Assembly: GCA_005880175.1 (NCBI GenBank)
Contig: VBJR01000361.1
Location: 1-13,278, forward strand
Length of the DNA: 13,278 bases
Direction: 5' to 3'
Source of the DNA: Chloroflexota bacterium
GTDB taxonomy: Bacteria; Chloroflexota; Dormibacteria; Dormibacterales; Dormibacteraceae
The notes under the pieces are model-generated. The model saw only the letters and a program-made list of their open reading frames with translations, was not told where the DNA came from and did no database searches. This document shows, one piece after another, positions 1 through 6,589 of the stretch; the first letter of the stretch is position 1, and the number at the start of each line of letters is the position of its first letter. The translations under genes were made by a program, and so were the position numbers.

Positions 1-1723
1 CCCGGCAGCCGATCTCGTCCAGGCCCAGCCCGGCGAGCGGCGAGTCCTCGCCGGCGAACTCCAGCAGCTCGGTCACGAGCGCCCGCTGGGCCGCGATCAC
101 GGACGCCCCGATCGACGCGGTCTGCTGCGACCCGCCGGCCATGACCAGCCCGGGGAGGTTCGACGCGCCGTACACGAACCGCACGTGGTCCAGCGGCAGC
201 CCCAGCCGCGCGGCGGCCACCTGCGTCTGCGCGGTGGCGGTGCCCATGCCCATCTCGTGCGCCGCGACCTCGATCGTCGCGTGGCCGTCCCTCGACAGCG
301 TGATCCGCGCCGCGCCGCCGGGGAACCGGACGTAGGGGAACGTCGTGGCCGCGAACCCCATGCCGATCAGCCACTCGCCCTCGCGGCGCGCTCGCGGCGT
401 GGCGCCGCGCCGCTCCCAGCCGAAGCGCTCGGCCCCGGCCCGGCAGGCCTCGACCAGGTGCCGCGAGGAGAACGCCCGGCCGGTGGTGGGGTCCCGCTCC
501 GGCTCGTTGCGGATCCTGAGCTCGATCGGGTCCATCCCGAGCCGCTCGGCGAGCTCGTCGATCGCGGACTCCAGCGCGAACGAGCCGACCGCCTCGCCCG
601 GCGCGCGCATGAACGTGTTCGGGACCATGTCCACGTCCGCCACCCGCAGGCCGATGTCGAAGCTGCCGGAGCGGTAGAGGGTGGGCGTGCCGGCGGTGAA
701 CGCCTCCGGCAGGCTGGAGTGCCGGGAGATCGCCGCCACGCCGGTGTGGATCAGGGCGTCGAAGCGGCCGTCCGGCTGGGCGCCGATGGCGACGCGCTGC
801 TCGGTGGCGGCGCGCCCGCCGACGATCCGCGACACGCCTTCTCGCGAGAGCGCGAGCCTGACCGGCCGGCCCGCCATCTTCGCGGCCGCGGCCGCCAGCA
901 CGTGGTGGTCCCACACCCCCTTGGCGCCGAAGCCGCCGCCGACGTACGGCGACGTGACGTGGACCTGCTCGGGCGCGAGCCCGAAGACCGCCGCCAGCGT
1001 CCCGGCGGCGTGCGTGACGCCCTGCTCGGCGCCGTGGACGATCAGGTCGTCGCCTTCCCACGCCACCGTCACCGCGTGGGGCTCGATCGCGCTGTGGTTG
1101 TGGCCGGGCGTCCGGTAGACGGCGTCCACAGCGAACGGCGCGGCGGCGAGCGCGACCTCTGCGTCGCCGATCCTCGTCACTGGCTCCCGACCCAGGAACG
1201 GCTCCGGCTGGCGCGCGTGCGCCTTCGCCTCCTCGAACGACGTGACCGCCGGCGCCGTCTCGTACGTGGCGCGGATCAGCGACCTGGCGTGGTTCGCCTG
1301 CTCCAGCGTCTCGGCGAGCACCAGCGCGATCGGCTGGCCGTTCCACTGGACCAGGTCGTCCTGCAGGACCGGGAGGGGGCTTCCGGCGGCGGCGAGCGGG
1401 GTCGTCCCGAAGGCCGGCGCCGCGTTGATGCGCGGCGCGTTCCGGTGCGTCATCACCAGCACGACCCCCGTTGCGGACTCCGCCTCGCTCGTGTCGAGCG
1501 TGGCGATGCGGCCCCTGGCCACCGTGCTGTACGCCACCGAGGCGTAGACCATGCCGTCCATCGGGAACTCGGCCGCGAACCGGGCCTCGCCGCGCACCTT
1601 CAGCGGGCCGTCGAGACGCGAGATCGGCGCCCCGATCAGTCCACGCCGCTGGTCGCCCAGCGGATCGGGCCCGCCCTCCGGCGCCACCGCGACGACCTGC
1701 TGCTCAACGTCCCGCACGCTCAT
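1..1723 (-). CDS. Molybdenum hydroxylase large (molybdopterin-binding) subunit, PaoC/YagR-like, 3'-truncated by window edge
   Basis: Catalytic Moco-binding subunit of a xanthine dehydrogenase/aldehyde oxidase family enzyme. I translated it by hand from ATG at 1723; about 574 codons are present and no stop is reached, against roughly 730 residues for PaoC-type subunits. The missing end should hold the catalytic Glu. Visible family motifs are GGGFGAK (about residues 261-267), RAPGEA (372-377), EMGMGTATAQTQ (489-500) and GGSQQTAS (529-536). The ATG overlaps the TGA of the FAD subunit by 4 bases (ATGA), so it is the third gene of a translationally coupled operon, in the same order as E. coli paoABC. 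The oxidised substrate cannot be told from sequence; aromatic aldehydes are the PaoABC precedent, purines and related heterocycles remain possible. Confidence 0.93.
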   Translation of the reverse strand, partial: MSVRDVEQQVVAVAPEGGPDPLGDQRRGLIGAPISRLDGPLKVRGEARFAAEFPMDGMVYASVAYSTVARGRIATLDTSEAESATGVVLVMTHRNAPRINAAPAFGTTPLAAAGSPLPVLQDDLVQWNGQPIALVLAETLEQANHARSLIRATYETAPAVTSFEEAKAHARQPEPFLGREPVTRIGDAEVALAAAPFAVDAVYRTPGHNHSAIEPHAVTVAWEGDDLIVHGAEQGVTHAAGTLAAVFGLAPEQVHVTSPYVGGGFGAKGVWDHHVLAAAAAKMAGRPVRLALSREGVSRIVGGRAATEQRVAIGAQPDGRFDALIHTGVAAISRHSSLPEAFTAGTPTLYRSGSFDIGLRVADVDMVPNTFMRAPGEAVGSFALESAIDELAERLGMDPIELRIRNEPERDPTTGRAFSSRHLVEACRAGAERFGWERRGATPRARREGEWLIGMGFAATTFPYVRFPGGAARITLSRDGHATIEVAAHEMGMGTATAQTQVAAARLGLPLDHVRFVYGASNLPGLVMAGGSQQTASIGASVIAAQRALVTELLEFAGEDSPLAGLGLDEIGCR

Positions 1724-2706
1724 GCTCCCCCTCCCCGCAGCTCGCCGAGCACCGCCGTGATCGTTCGCGCGGCCAGCTCGACCTTGAACCCGTTGTCGCG
1801 CAGCGGCCTGGCCTCGGCCAGCTCGGCCTCGGCCACGGCGCGGAAGCTCGCCTCGGTCGCGGGCGCGCCCCGGAGCGCCGCCTCCGCCTTCCACGCCCGC
1901 CATGGCCTGGTCGCCACGCCGCCGAGCGCGATCCGGACGTCCTCGACGGTGTCGCCCCGCACCTCCAGCGCGGCGGCGACCGAGACGAGGGCGAACGCGT
2001 AGCTGGCCCGGTCGCGCACCTTGCGGTATGTCGAGCGCCGGGCCAGCGGCAGGGCGGGCAGCTCGACGGCGGTGATCAGCTCGCCCGGCTCCAGCACCGT
2101 CTCGATCTCGGGGTGGTCTCCCGGCAGGCGGTGCAGGTCCGTCAGCGGCACCACGCGTCCCCCACTGGCGCCCTCGAGGTGCACGATCGCGCCGAGCGCC
2201 GCGAGCGCGACGCACATGTCGGACGGGTGGACGGCCACGCAGGACGGCGAGGCGCCCAGGATCGCGTGCGTGCGGCTGAGGCCCTCGATCGCGTCGCAGC
2301 CCTGGCCGGGCACCCGCTTGTTGCAGCGCGACCCGGCGTGGTCATAGAAGTACGCGCAGCGGGAGCGCTGCAGGATGTTGCCGCCCGTGGTGGCCATGTT
2401 GCGGATCTGCCCCGACGCGCCCGCGACGATCGCGCGGGACAGCATTGGATACCGCGACCGCACGGCGCGGTGCTCGGCGACCGCGGTGTTCCTCGCCGCC
2501 GCGCCGATCAGCAGGCCGCCGTCCTCGCGCTCCTCGATCGTCGCCGGCAGGCCCGTCACGTCGATCAGCGCCGAGGGCCGCTCGATCGTCTCGCGCATCA
2601 GGTCGACCAGGTTGGTGCCGCCGCCCAGGTACCTCGCGTCCGGGGCGCCGGCCCGGCGGACCGCGTCGGCGACATCGGCGGCGCGGGCGTACGTGAAGGC
2701 GTTCAC
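1720..2706 (-). CDS. Molybdenum hydroxylase FAD-binding subunit with an extra [4Fe-4S] motif (PaoB/YagS-like)
   Basis: Medium subunit, 328 residues, passing electrons from the Fe-S centres to FAD. The start is GTG at 2706, overlapping the TGA of the [2Fe-2S] subunit (GTGA); the frame is open farther upstream but that part is antisense-like shadow of the small subunit. Residues 27-38 (YLGGGTNLVDLM) and 100-111 (QIRNMATTGGNI) are the FAD/pyrophosphate loops of this family. Four cysteines at about 117, 128, 137 and 156, in contexts RCAYFYD, RCNKR, GQGCDAIEG and PSCVA, match the insertion that binds a [4Fe-4S] cluster in PaoB and 4-hydroxybenzoyl-CoA-reductase-type FAD subunits; ordinary xanthine dehydrogenase FAD subunits lack it. 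The C-terminal CO-dehydrogenase-flavoprotein domain follows (about 220-325). Confidence 0.95.
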   Translation of the reverse strand: MNAFTYARAADVADAVRRAGAPDARYLGGGTNLVDLMRETIERPSALIDVTGLPATIEEREDGGLLIGAAARNTAVAEHRAVRSRYPMLSRAIVAGASGQIRNMATTGGNILQRSRCAYFYDHAGSRCNKRVPGQGCDAIEGLSRTHAILGASPSCVAVHPSDMCVALAALGAIVHLEGASGGRVVPLTDLHRLPGDHPEIETVLEPGELITAVELPALPLARRSTYRKVRDRASYAFALVSVAAALEVRGDTVEDVRIALGGVATRPWRAWKAEAALRGAPATEASFRAVAEAELAEARPLRDNGFKVELAARTITAVLGELRGGGA

Positions 2707-3209
2707 CGCGCCGCCTCCGCGCCCGCCAGCGCGATCGCCGCGACGATCCCGTTGTAGGCGCTGCAGCGGCACAGGTTGCCGCTCATCCGCTCGCGCAGCT
2801 CGTCGTGGTCGAGGGCGATCGTCTCGGCCGACAGGTCCGCGGTGACGGAGCTCGGCACGCCGCGCCGCGCCTCCGCCGCCATGCCGACCGCCGAGCAGAT
2901 CTGCCCGGGCGTGCAGTAGCCGCACTGGAAGCCGTCGTGCTCGATGAACGCCCGCTGGACCGGGTGCAGGTCGCCGCCGTCGCTCAGCCCCTCGATCGTG
3001 GTGACGGACCGGCCCTCGTACTGGACGGCCAGCGCGAGGCAGGACAGGATCCGCTCGCCGTCTACCAGGACCGTGCAGGCGCCGCAGGCGCCCTGGTCGC
3101 ACCCCTTCTTGGTGCCGTGCAGCTGCCTGTGCTCGCGCAGGTAGTCGAGCAGCGACACGCGGGGGTCGTCCGGCAGCTCCGCGGCCGACCCGTTGATGGT
3201 GATGGACAC
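2703..3209 (-). CDS. Molybdenum hydroxylase [2Fe-2S] small subunit (PaoA/YagT-like)
   Basis: Small iron-sulfur subunit, 168 residues. The N-terminal plant-ferredoxin-like domain carries C37, C42, C45 (KKGCDQGACGACTV) and C57; the C-terminal helical domain carries C96 and C99 (QCGYCTPGQ) plus C147 and C149 (NLCRCSAYNG). All eight ligands of the two [2Fe-2S] clusters are therefore present. GTG at 3209 is chosen because AAGGAG sits 6 bases upstream (3216-3221) and the ferredoxin fold begins at once. There is no twin-arginine signal peptide, unlike E. coli PaoA, so the complex is probably cytoplasmic. It is the first gene of the operon; its stop overlaps the FAD-subunit start. Confidence 0.96.
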   Translation of the reverse strand: MSITINGSAAELPDDPRVSLLDYLREHRQLHGTKKGCDQGACGACTVLVDGERILSCLALAVQYEGRSVTTIEGLSDGGDLHPVQRAFIEHDGFQCGYCTPGQICSAVGMAAEARRGVPSSVTADLSAETIALDHDELRERMSGNLCRCSAYNGIVAAIALAGAEAAR

Positions 3210-3215
3210 CCGCTT

Positions 3216-3221
3216 CTCCTT
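3216..3221 (-). promoter_or_regulatory. Shine-Dalgarno of the molybdenum hydroxylase operon
   Basis: On the minus strand AAGGAG lies 6 bases before the GTG at 3209. It fixes the GTG start of the [2Fe-2S] subunit and shows that this mRNA has a leader, unlike several other transcripts in the window. Confidence 0.8.
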
Positions 3222-3247
3222 TCGCCTGGTGGCGGAACCGACCGCCC

Positions 3248-3266
3248 GATGTCAGTTGCTGACATC
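3248..3266. promoter_or_regulatory. Palindromic operator 1 upstream of the molybdenum hydroxylase operon
   Basis: GATGTCAG TTG CTGACATC is a perfect inverted repeat with 8-bp arms and a 3-base centre. It covers the expected transcription start of the minus-strand operon, just downstream of a TAGGAT -10 box. This is the size and symmetry of a dimeric repressor site (TetR- or GntR-like). No such regulator gene is in the window, so the binding protein is unknown. Confidence 0.8.
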
Positions 3267-3267
3267 A

Positions 3268-3273
3268 ATCCTA
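3268..3273 (-). promoter_or_regulatory. Probable -10 box of the molybdenum hydroxylase operon
   Basis: On the minus strand TAGGAT fits the TANNNT consensus and lies between the two palindromes. An upstream ATGGCA at 18 bases is only a weak -35 (4 of 6). Transcription would start within operator 1, about 50 bases before the GTG, in agreement with the leadered, SD-bearing start. Confidence 0.5.
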
Positions 3274-3279
3274 GCATTC

Positions 3280-3298
3280 GATGTCAGTCGCTGCCATG
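3280..3298. promoter_or_regulatory. Imperfect palindromic operator 2 (copy of operator 1)
   Basis: GATGTCAG TCG CTGCCATG repeats operator 1 with the left arm identical and two changes in the right arm. It starts 32 bases from operator 1, about three helical turns, so two dimers could sit on the same face around the -10 box. It also overlaps the weak -35 region. Confidence 0.65.
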
Positions 3299-3320
3299 GC
3301 CGCCGCGGCCCGGCGCCGGC

Positions 3321-4961
3321 TCAGTGCGAGAAGGCGAGGTACTCGTGCACGGACCGGACCGCGGCCGAGCCCTCCCCGACGGCGGTGGCCACCCGCTTGA
3401 CCGATCCCGACCGCAGGTCGCCGGCGGCGAACAGGCCGGGGTGGCTCGTCTCGAACGGGAGCGGCCGGCGCTGCAGCAGCGCCCAGCGCCCGTCGAGGTC
3501 CTCGTCGGTCAGGGAGCGGTCGGTGCGCACGAAGCCGGCGTCGTCGAGGGCCGCGCAGCCCGCGAGCCAGCCGGAGCCCGCGTCCGCCCCGATGAACGAG
3601 AACAGCCCGACGCACTCCAGCGTGCGCTCGCCGTCCGGCCCGTCCATCCGGAGCGACGCCAGCGTGCGGTCGCCGTCGAGGGCGCGGACCGTCGTCTCCG
3701 TGCGCACGTCGATCCGGGCGTTCTCCAGGATGCGGTCCACCAGGTAGCGGGACATGCTGTGACCCAGGTCGGAGCCCCGGATCACGACCGTCACCGGGCA
3801 GCCGGCGGCGGCCAGGAACATCGCGGCCTGGCCGGCCGAGTTGCCGCCGCCGGCGACCACGACCGGCGACCCGGCGCAGAACCGGGCCTCCATCTCCGTG
3901 GCCGCGTAGTAGACGCCGTTGCCCTCGAACTCCCGGATGCGGGCCGCGTCGAGGCGGCGGTAGCGGGCGCCGGTGGCGGCGATGACCGCCCCCGCCACCA
4001 GGTCGGTGCCGTCGCTGAGCCGGATGACGAGGTGGCCCGCGTCCTCCTTCAGCGACATCGCCGTGCAGGGGCTGGTGAGCTGGGCGCCGAACTTCTCCGC
4101 CTGGACGACCGCCCGCTCGGTCAGGTCGCCGCCCGAGACCCCGAGCGGGAACCCGAGGTAGTTCTCGATGCGCGAGCTGGAGCCGGCCTGGCCGCCGAAC
4201 GCGGTCATGTCCACGCCGAGCGTGCGCAGGCCCTCGGAGGCGCCGTAGACGGCCGCCGCCAGGCCCGCCGGCCCGCCGCCCACGACCACCAGGTCGAAGC
4301 TGCGGTCGGGGAGGCTGTCCACGGTCAGCCCGAGGTACGCCGCCAGCGCGCCCGGGGTCGGGCTGCGCAGGACCGCGCCGGTGGCGATCACCACGGGCAG
4401 CTCGCAGGCAGCGACGTCGAACTCGCGGAGGACGTCCTCGACGGCCGGGTCGCGGTCGGGATCGAGCCACTCGTGCGGGATGCTGCTGCGGACCAGGAAC
4501 TCCCGGACCCGCAGCGAGTCGGGCGAGAACCGCGACCCGATCACGCGGATCGCCGGCGCCGCCTTGCTCAGCAGCCCCCCGTGGCGGGCCATGAACGCGG
4601 CCAGGATCGTGTCGCCGAGCCGCGGGTTGGTCGCGATCAGGTGCCGGAGCTGGTTCCGGGACAGGACGACGACCTCGCCCGGCTCGGCGACCCGGGCCGA
4701 CACCAGCACGCGCGAGCCGGCCAGCAGGCTGAGCTCGCCGACGAACCGGCTCGGGCCGTGCCGGACGACGACCCGCTCGCCGCCGTCGGCGTGGACGATG
4801 ATCTCCACCGCGCCCGAGACGACGACGTAGAAGTCGTACGTGGCGTCGCCCTGGCGGAACAGGTAGTCCCCGACGCTCACCGACCGGCGGGTCCCGAGCG
4901 CCTCGATCGCCTGGACGTCCGCGGCGTCGAGGGGCGGGAACGCCGTCGCCTCACCGAGCAT
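3321..4961 (-). CDS. Cyclic-nucleotide-binding domain fused to a thioredoxin-reductase-like FAD oxidoreductase without the CxxC
   Basis: 546 residues from ATG at 4961; ATG 4985 is possible, and the frame is open upstream only as shadow of the opposite gene. Residues about 10-120 form a CNMP-binding domain (GELSLLAGSR phosphate cassette near 75-84). Residues about 135-212 resemble a thioredoxin/glutaredoxin fold with no CxxC. From 221 a TrxR-like flavoprotein follows: FAD loop VVVGGGPAG (225-233), GGQAGSSSRIENYLGFP (256-272), NADPH loop GGGNSAGQ (371-378), and C-terminal FAD motif GLFAAGDLRSGSVKRVATAVGEG (509-531). Where TrxR has CATC, this protein has A353-A-T-E356, so it cannot do standard thioredoxin disulfide reduction. 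It probably works as an NADPH-linked flavoprotein with ligand-gated N-terminus; its substrate is unknown. It diverges from the thioredoxin-like gene with only about 16 bases between starts. Confidence 0.9.
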   Translation of the reverse strand: MLGEATAFPPLDAADVQAIEALGTRRSVSVGDYLFRQGDATYDFYVVVSGAVEIIVHADGGERVVVRHGPSRFVGELSLLAGSRVLVSARVAEPGEVVVLSRNQLRHLIATNPRLGDTILAAFMARHGGLLSKAAPAIRVIGSRFSPDSLRVREFLVRSSIPHEWLDPDRDPAVEDVLREFDVAACELPVVIATGAVLRSPTPGALAAYLGLTVDSLPDRSFDLVVVGGGPAGLAAAVYGASEGLRTLGVDMTAFGGQAGSSSRIENYLGFPLGVSGGDLTERAVVQAEKFGAQLTSPCTAMSLKEDAGHLVIRLSDGTDLVAGAVIAATGARYRRLDAARIREFEGNGVYYAATEMEARFCAGSPVVVAGGGNSAGQAAMFLAAAGCPVTVVIRGSDLGHSMSRYLVDRILENARIDVRTETTVRALDGDRTLASLRMDGPDGERTLECVGLFSFIGADAGSGWLAGCAALDDAGFVRTDRSLTDEDLDGRWALLQRRPLPFETSHPGLFAAGDLRSGSVKRVATAVGEGSAAVRSVHEYLAFSH

Positions 4962-4977
4962 GCCGGTCACGCCACCA

Positions 4978-6021
4978 ATGAGCATGTCAGCGAAGCCCGC
5001 GCAGGAACCAGGCCAGGCCCGGCACCAGGGCCTCGCCTCGGCCGCGGCCGACCTCGGGTTCGAGGGCTCGCTGCCCGGGTTCGACGGCGCGACCATCTGG
5101 CTCAACTCGCCGCCGCTGACGCGGAGCGGGCTCCAGGGCAGCGTGGTCCTGGTCCAGTTCTGGACGTACACGTGCATCAACTGGCTGCGCACGCTGCCGT
5201 ACGTCCGCGCCTGGGCCGCGAAGTACCGGGGCCGGGGGCTCGTCGTGGTCGGCGTGCACACGCCCGAGTTCGGGTTCGAGCGGGACCTGGACAACGTCCG
5301 GCGCGCGGTCAGGGAGATGGCGATCGACCACCCGGTCGCGGTGGACAGCGAGTACCGGGTCTGGAACGCGTTCGCCAACCACTACTGGCCGGCGCTGTAC
5401 TTCGCGGACGCGAGGGGCCGGATCCGGCACCACCGGTTCGGCGAGGGCGACTTCGAGCGGTCCGAGATGGTGATCCAGCAGCTCCTGGCCGACGCCGGGG
5501 TCGAGGGCGTCCCCGACGGCCTGGTCATGGTCGAGCCCACCGGCTCCGAGGTCGCCGCCGATTGGGCGCACCTGCGGTCGCCGGAGACCTACCTGGGCTA
5601 CGACCGCACCGACGGCTTCGAGGCGCCGGACGGCGCGGCACTGGACGACCCGTACCGCTACACCGCGCCGGCGCGGCTCGGGCTGAACCACTGGGCGCTC
5701 GCTGGTGACTGGACGGTCTCGGCCGACCGGATCGCGCTCAACGTGGCCGGCGGGCGGATCGCCTGCCGGTTCCACGCGCGCGACGTCCACCTCGTGATGG
5801 GACCGGCCGCGCCCGGAACCAGCGTGCGGTTCCGGGTCCTGCTCGACGGCGAGCCGGCGGCGGCCGCCCACGGCGCCGACGTGGGCCAGGACGGCTCCGG
5901 CACGGTGGACGTGCAGCGGATGTACCAGCTGGTCCGGCAGCCGGCGCCGATCGCCGACCGGAGGTTCGAGATCGAGTTCCTCGACCCGGGCGTCGAGGCG
6001 TTCGTGTTCACGTTCGGCTAG
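4978..6021 (+). CDS. Thioredoxin-fold protein with DipZ-like C-terminal domain; active-site CINW instead of CINC
   Basis: About 347 residues from ATG at 4978; ATGs at 4960 and 4984 are alternatives, and none has a convincing SD. Residues about 35-180 are a TlpA/DipZ-type redoxin domain: VVLVQFWTYTCINWLRTLPYVRAW (centred on C66), VVGVHTPEFGFE, and WPALYFADARGRIRHHRFGEG. The second active-site Cys is Trp69. The C-terminal half (about 205-347), with LNHWALAGDW, IACRFHARDVHLVMG and VEAFVFTFG, matches the beta-sandwich domain at the end of DipZ proteins. There is no signal peptide and no CcdA membrane part, so it is likely cytoplasmic. With one Cys it could act by a mixed-disulfide or peroxidatic mechanism; this is inference. 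It converges on the MarR gene with 18 bases between stops. Confidence 0.88.
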   Translation: MSMSAKPAQEPGQARHQGLASAAADLGFEGSLPGFDGATIWLNSPPLTRSGLQGSVVLVQFWTYTCINWLRTLPYVRAWAAKYRGRGLVVVGVHTPEFGFERDLDNVRRAVREMAIDHPVAVDSEYRVWNAFANHYWPALYFADARGRIRHHRFGEGDFERSEMVIQQLLADAGVEGVPDGLVMVEPTGSEVAADWAHLRSPETYLGYDRTDGFEAPDGAALDDPYRYTAPARLGLNHWALAGDWTVSADRIALNVAGGRIACRFHARDVHLVMGPAAPGTSVRFRVLLDGEPAAAAHGADVGQDGSGTVDVQRMYQLVRQPAPIADRRFEIEFLDPGVEAFVFTFG

Positions 6022-6039
6022 CCAGAGCCCGGCGCCTCG

Positions 6040-6501
6040 TCAGCCGGCGACCAGCTGCTGCTCGCGGTGGGCCGCCTCCAGGTTCCGGCGCACCTCGGTC
6101 AGGGAGCGGACCAGCTGCTGCCGCTGCCGCGGCCCCAGCGTGCCCAACGCCCGCTCGGTCACCCGCCGCATCTCCTCGCCGATGGCGCCCTCCAGGGCCC
6201 TCCCCCGCTCGGTCAGGCAGACGCGTACCAGCCGGCCGTCCGTGGCGTGGGGGCGCCGCTCGACCAGCCCCGTGGCCTGCATGCGGCTGGTCATCTTGCT
6301 GATGGTGGCCGTGGTCAGGTCCAGGCGGCGCGCGATCTCGCCCGGCGTCAGGCAGTCCTCCTTCCAGAGGACGCGGAGGATGTGCTGCTGGCCGGCGCGG
6401 ACCCCGTGCCTCCGGAACGCGGCCTCGTGGGCTTCCATCAGCGCCCGCTTGGCGTTCCAGAACGCGGCCTGGAAATCTTCTTCGTCCGGCTGCTCAGCCA
6501 C
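6040..6501 (-). CDS. MarR-family transcriptional regulator
   Basis: 153 residues. The winged HTH is clear: LTPGEIARRLDLTTATISKM (about 51-70) as the helix-turn-helix, followed by the wing region GLVERRPHATDGRLVRVCLTERG (78-100), flanked by dimerisation helices at both ends. The start is GTG at 6501 with GAAGGG 8 bases upstream. It is transcribed divergently from a DHA2-type drug exporter, the classic arrangement of a MarR repressor that controls itself and an efflux pump and is released by the pump's substrate. Two palindromes lie in the shared gap. Ligand unknown. Confidence 0.94.
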   Translation of the reverse strand: MAEQPDEEDFQAAFWNAKRALMEAHEAAFRRHGVRAGQQHILRVLWKEDCLTPGEIARRLDLTTATISKMTSRMQATGLVERRPHATDGRLVRVCLTERGRALEGAIGEEMRRVTERALGTLGPRQRQQLVRSLTEVRRNLEAAHREQQLVAG

Positions 6502-6512
6502 GGGGAATACCC

Positions 6513-6542
6513 TTCACGCGCAATTCGTTAGACGTCTATAGA
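6513..6542 (+). promoter_or_regulatory. Candidate promoter for the MFS exporter
   Basis: TTCACG (6513-6518) and TATAGA (6537-6542) are separated by 18 bases. TCTATAGA (6535-6542) is self-complementary, so it could serve as a -10 on either strand, consistent with divergent transcription of the MarR gene. Proposed from consensus match only. Confidence 0.4.
6529..6538. promoter_or_regulatory. Palindrome TAGACGTCTA in the MarR/MFS gap
   Basis: A perfect 10-bp palindrome overlapping the candidate -10 region. It is a plausible MarR half of a two-site operator together with the palindrome at 6546-6561. Confidence 0.5.
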
Positions 6543-6545
6543 GTC

Positions 6546-6561
6546 CGTTAACCGGCTAACG
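6546..6561. promoter_or_regulatory. Near-perfect palindrome, probable MarR operator
   Basis: CGTTAACCGGCTAACG is symmetric at all but one base pair. It lies at the expected transcription start of the exporter and upstream of the MarR gene, so a bound dimer could block both. The arm CGTTA also occurs at 6526-6530 next to the first palindrome. Confidence 0.6.
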
Positions 6562-6589
6562 ATAGCCGTCTTGTAAAGGAGTCTACCCT

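Noticed and set aside
185..2002. A 605-codon plus-strand open frame, and others overlapping it.
   Set aside because: Arg/Gly/Ala/Pro-rich composition and no family motif; it is the antisense of the molybdopterin and FAD subunits, whose motifs are clear.
4962..5378. Upstream extension of the flavoprotein to 5378.
   Set aside because: It is antisense to the thioredoxin-like gene, and the CNMP domain begins within a few residues of ATG 4961.
2805..5708. A 967-codon plus-strand open frame.
   Set aside because: It crosses the small subunit, the promoter with operators and the flavoprotein in antisense, then runs out of frame through the thioredoxin-like gene; low-complexity translation.
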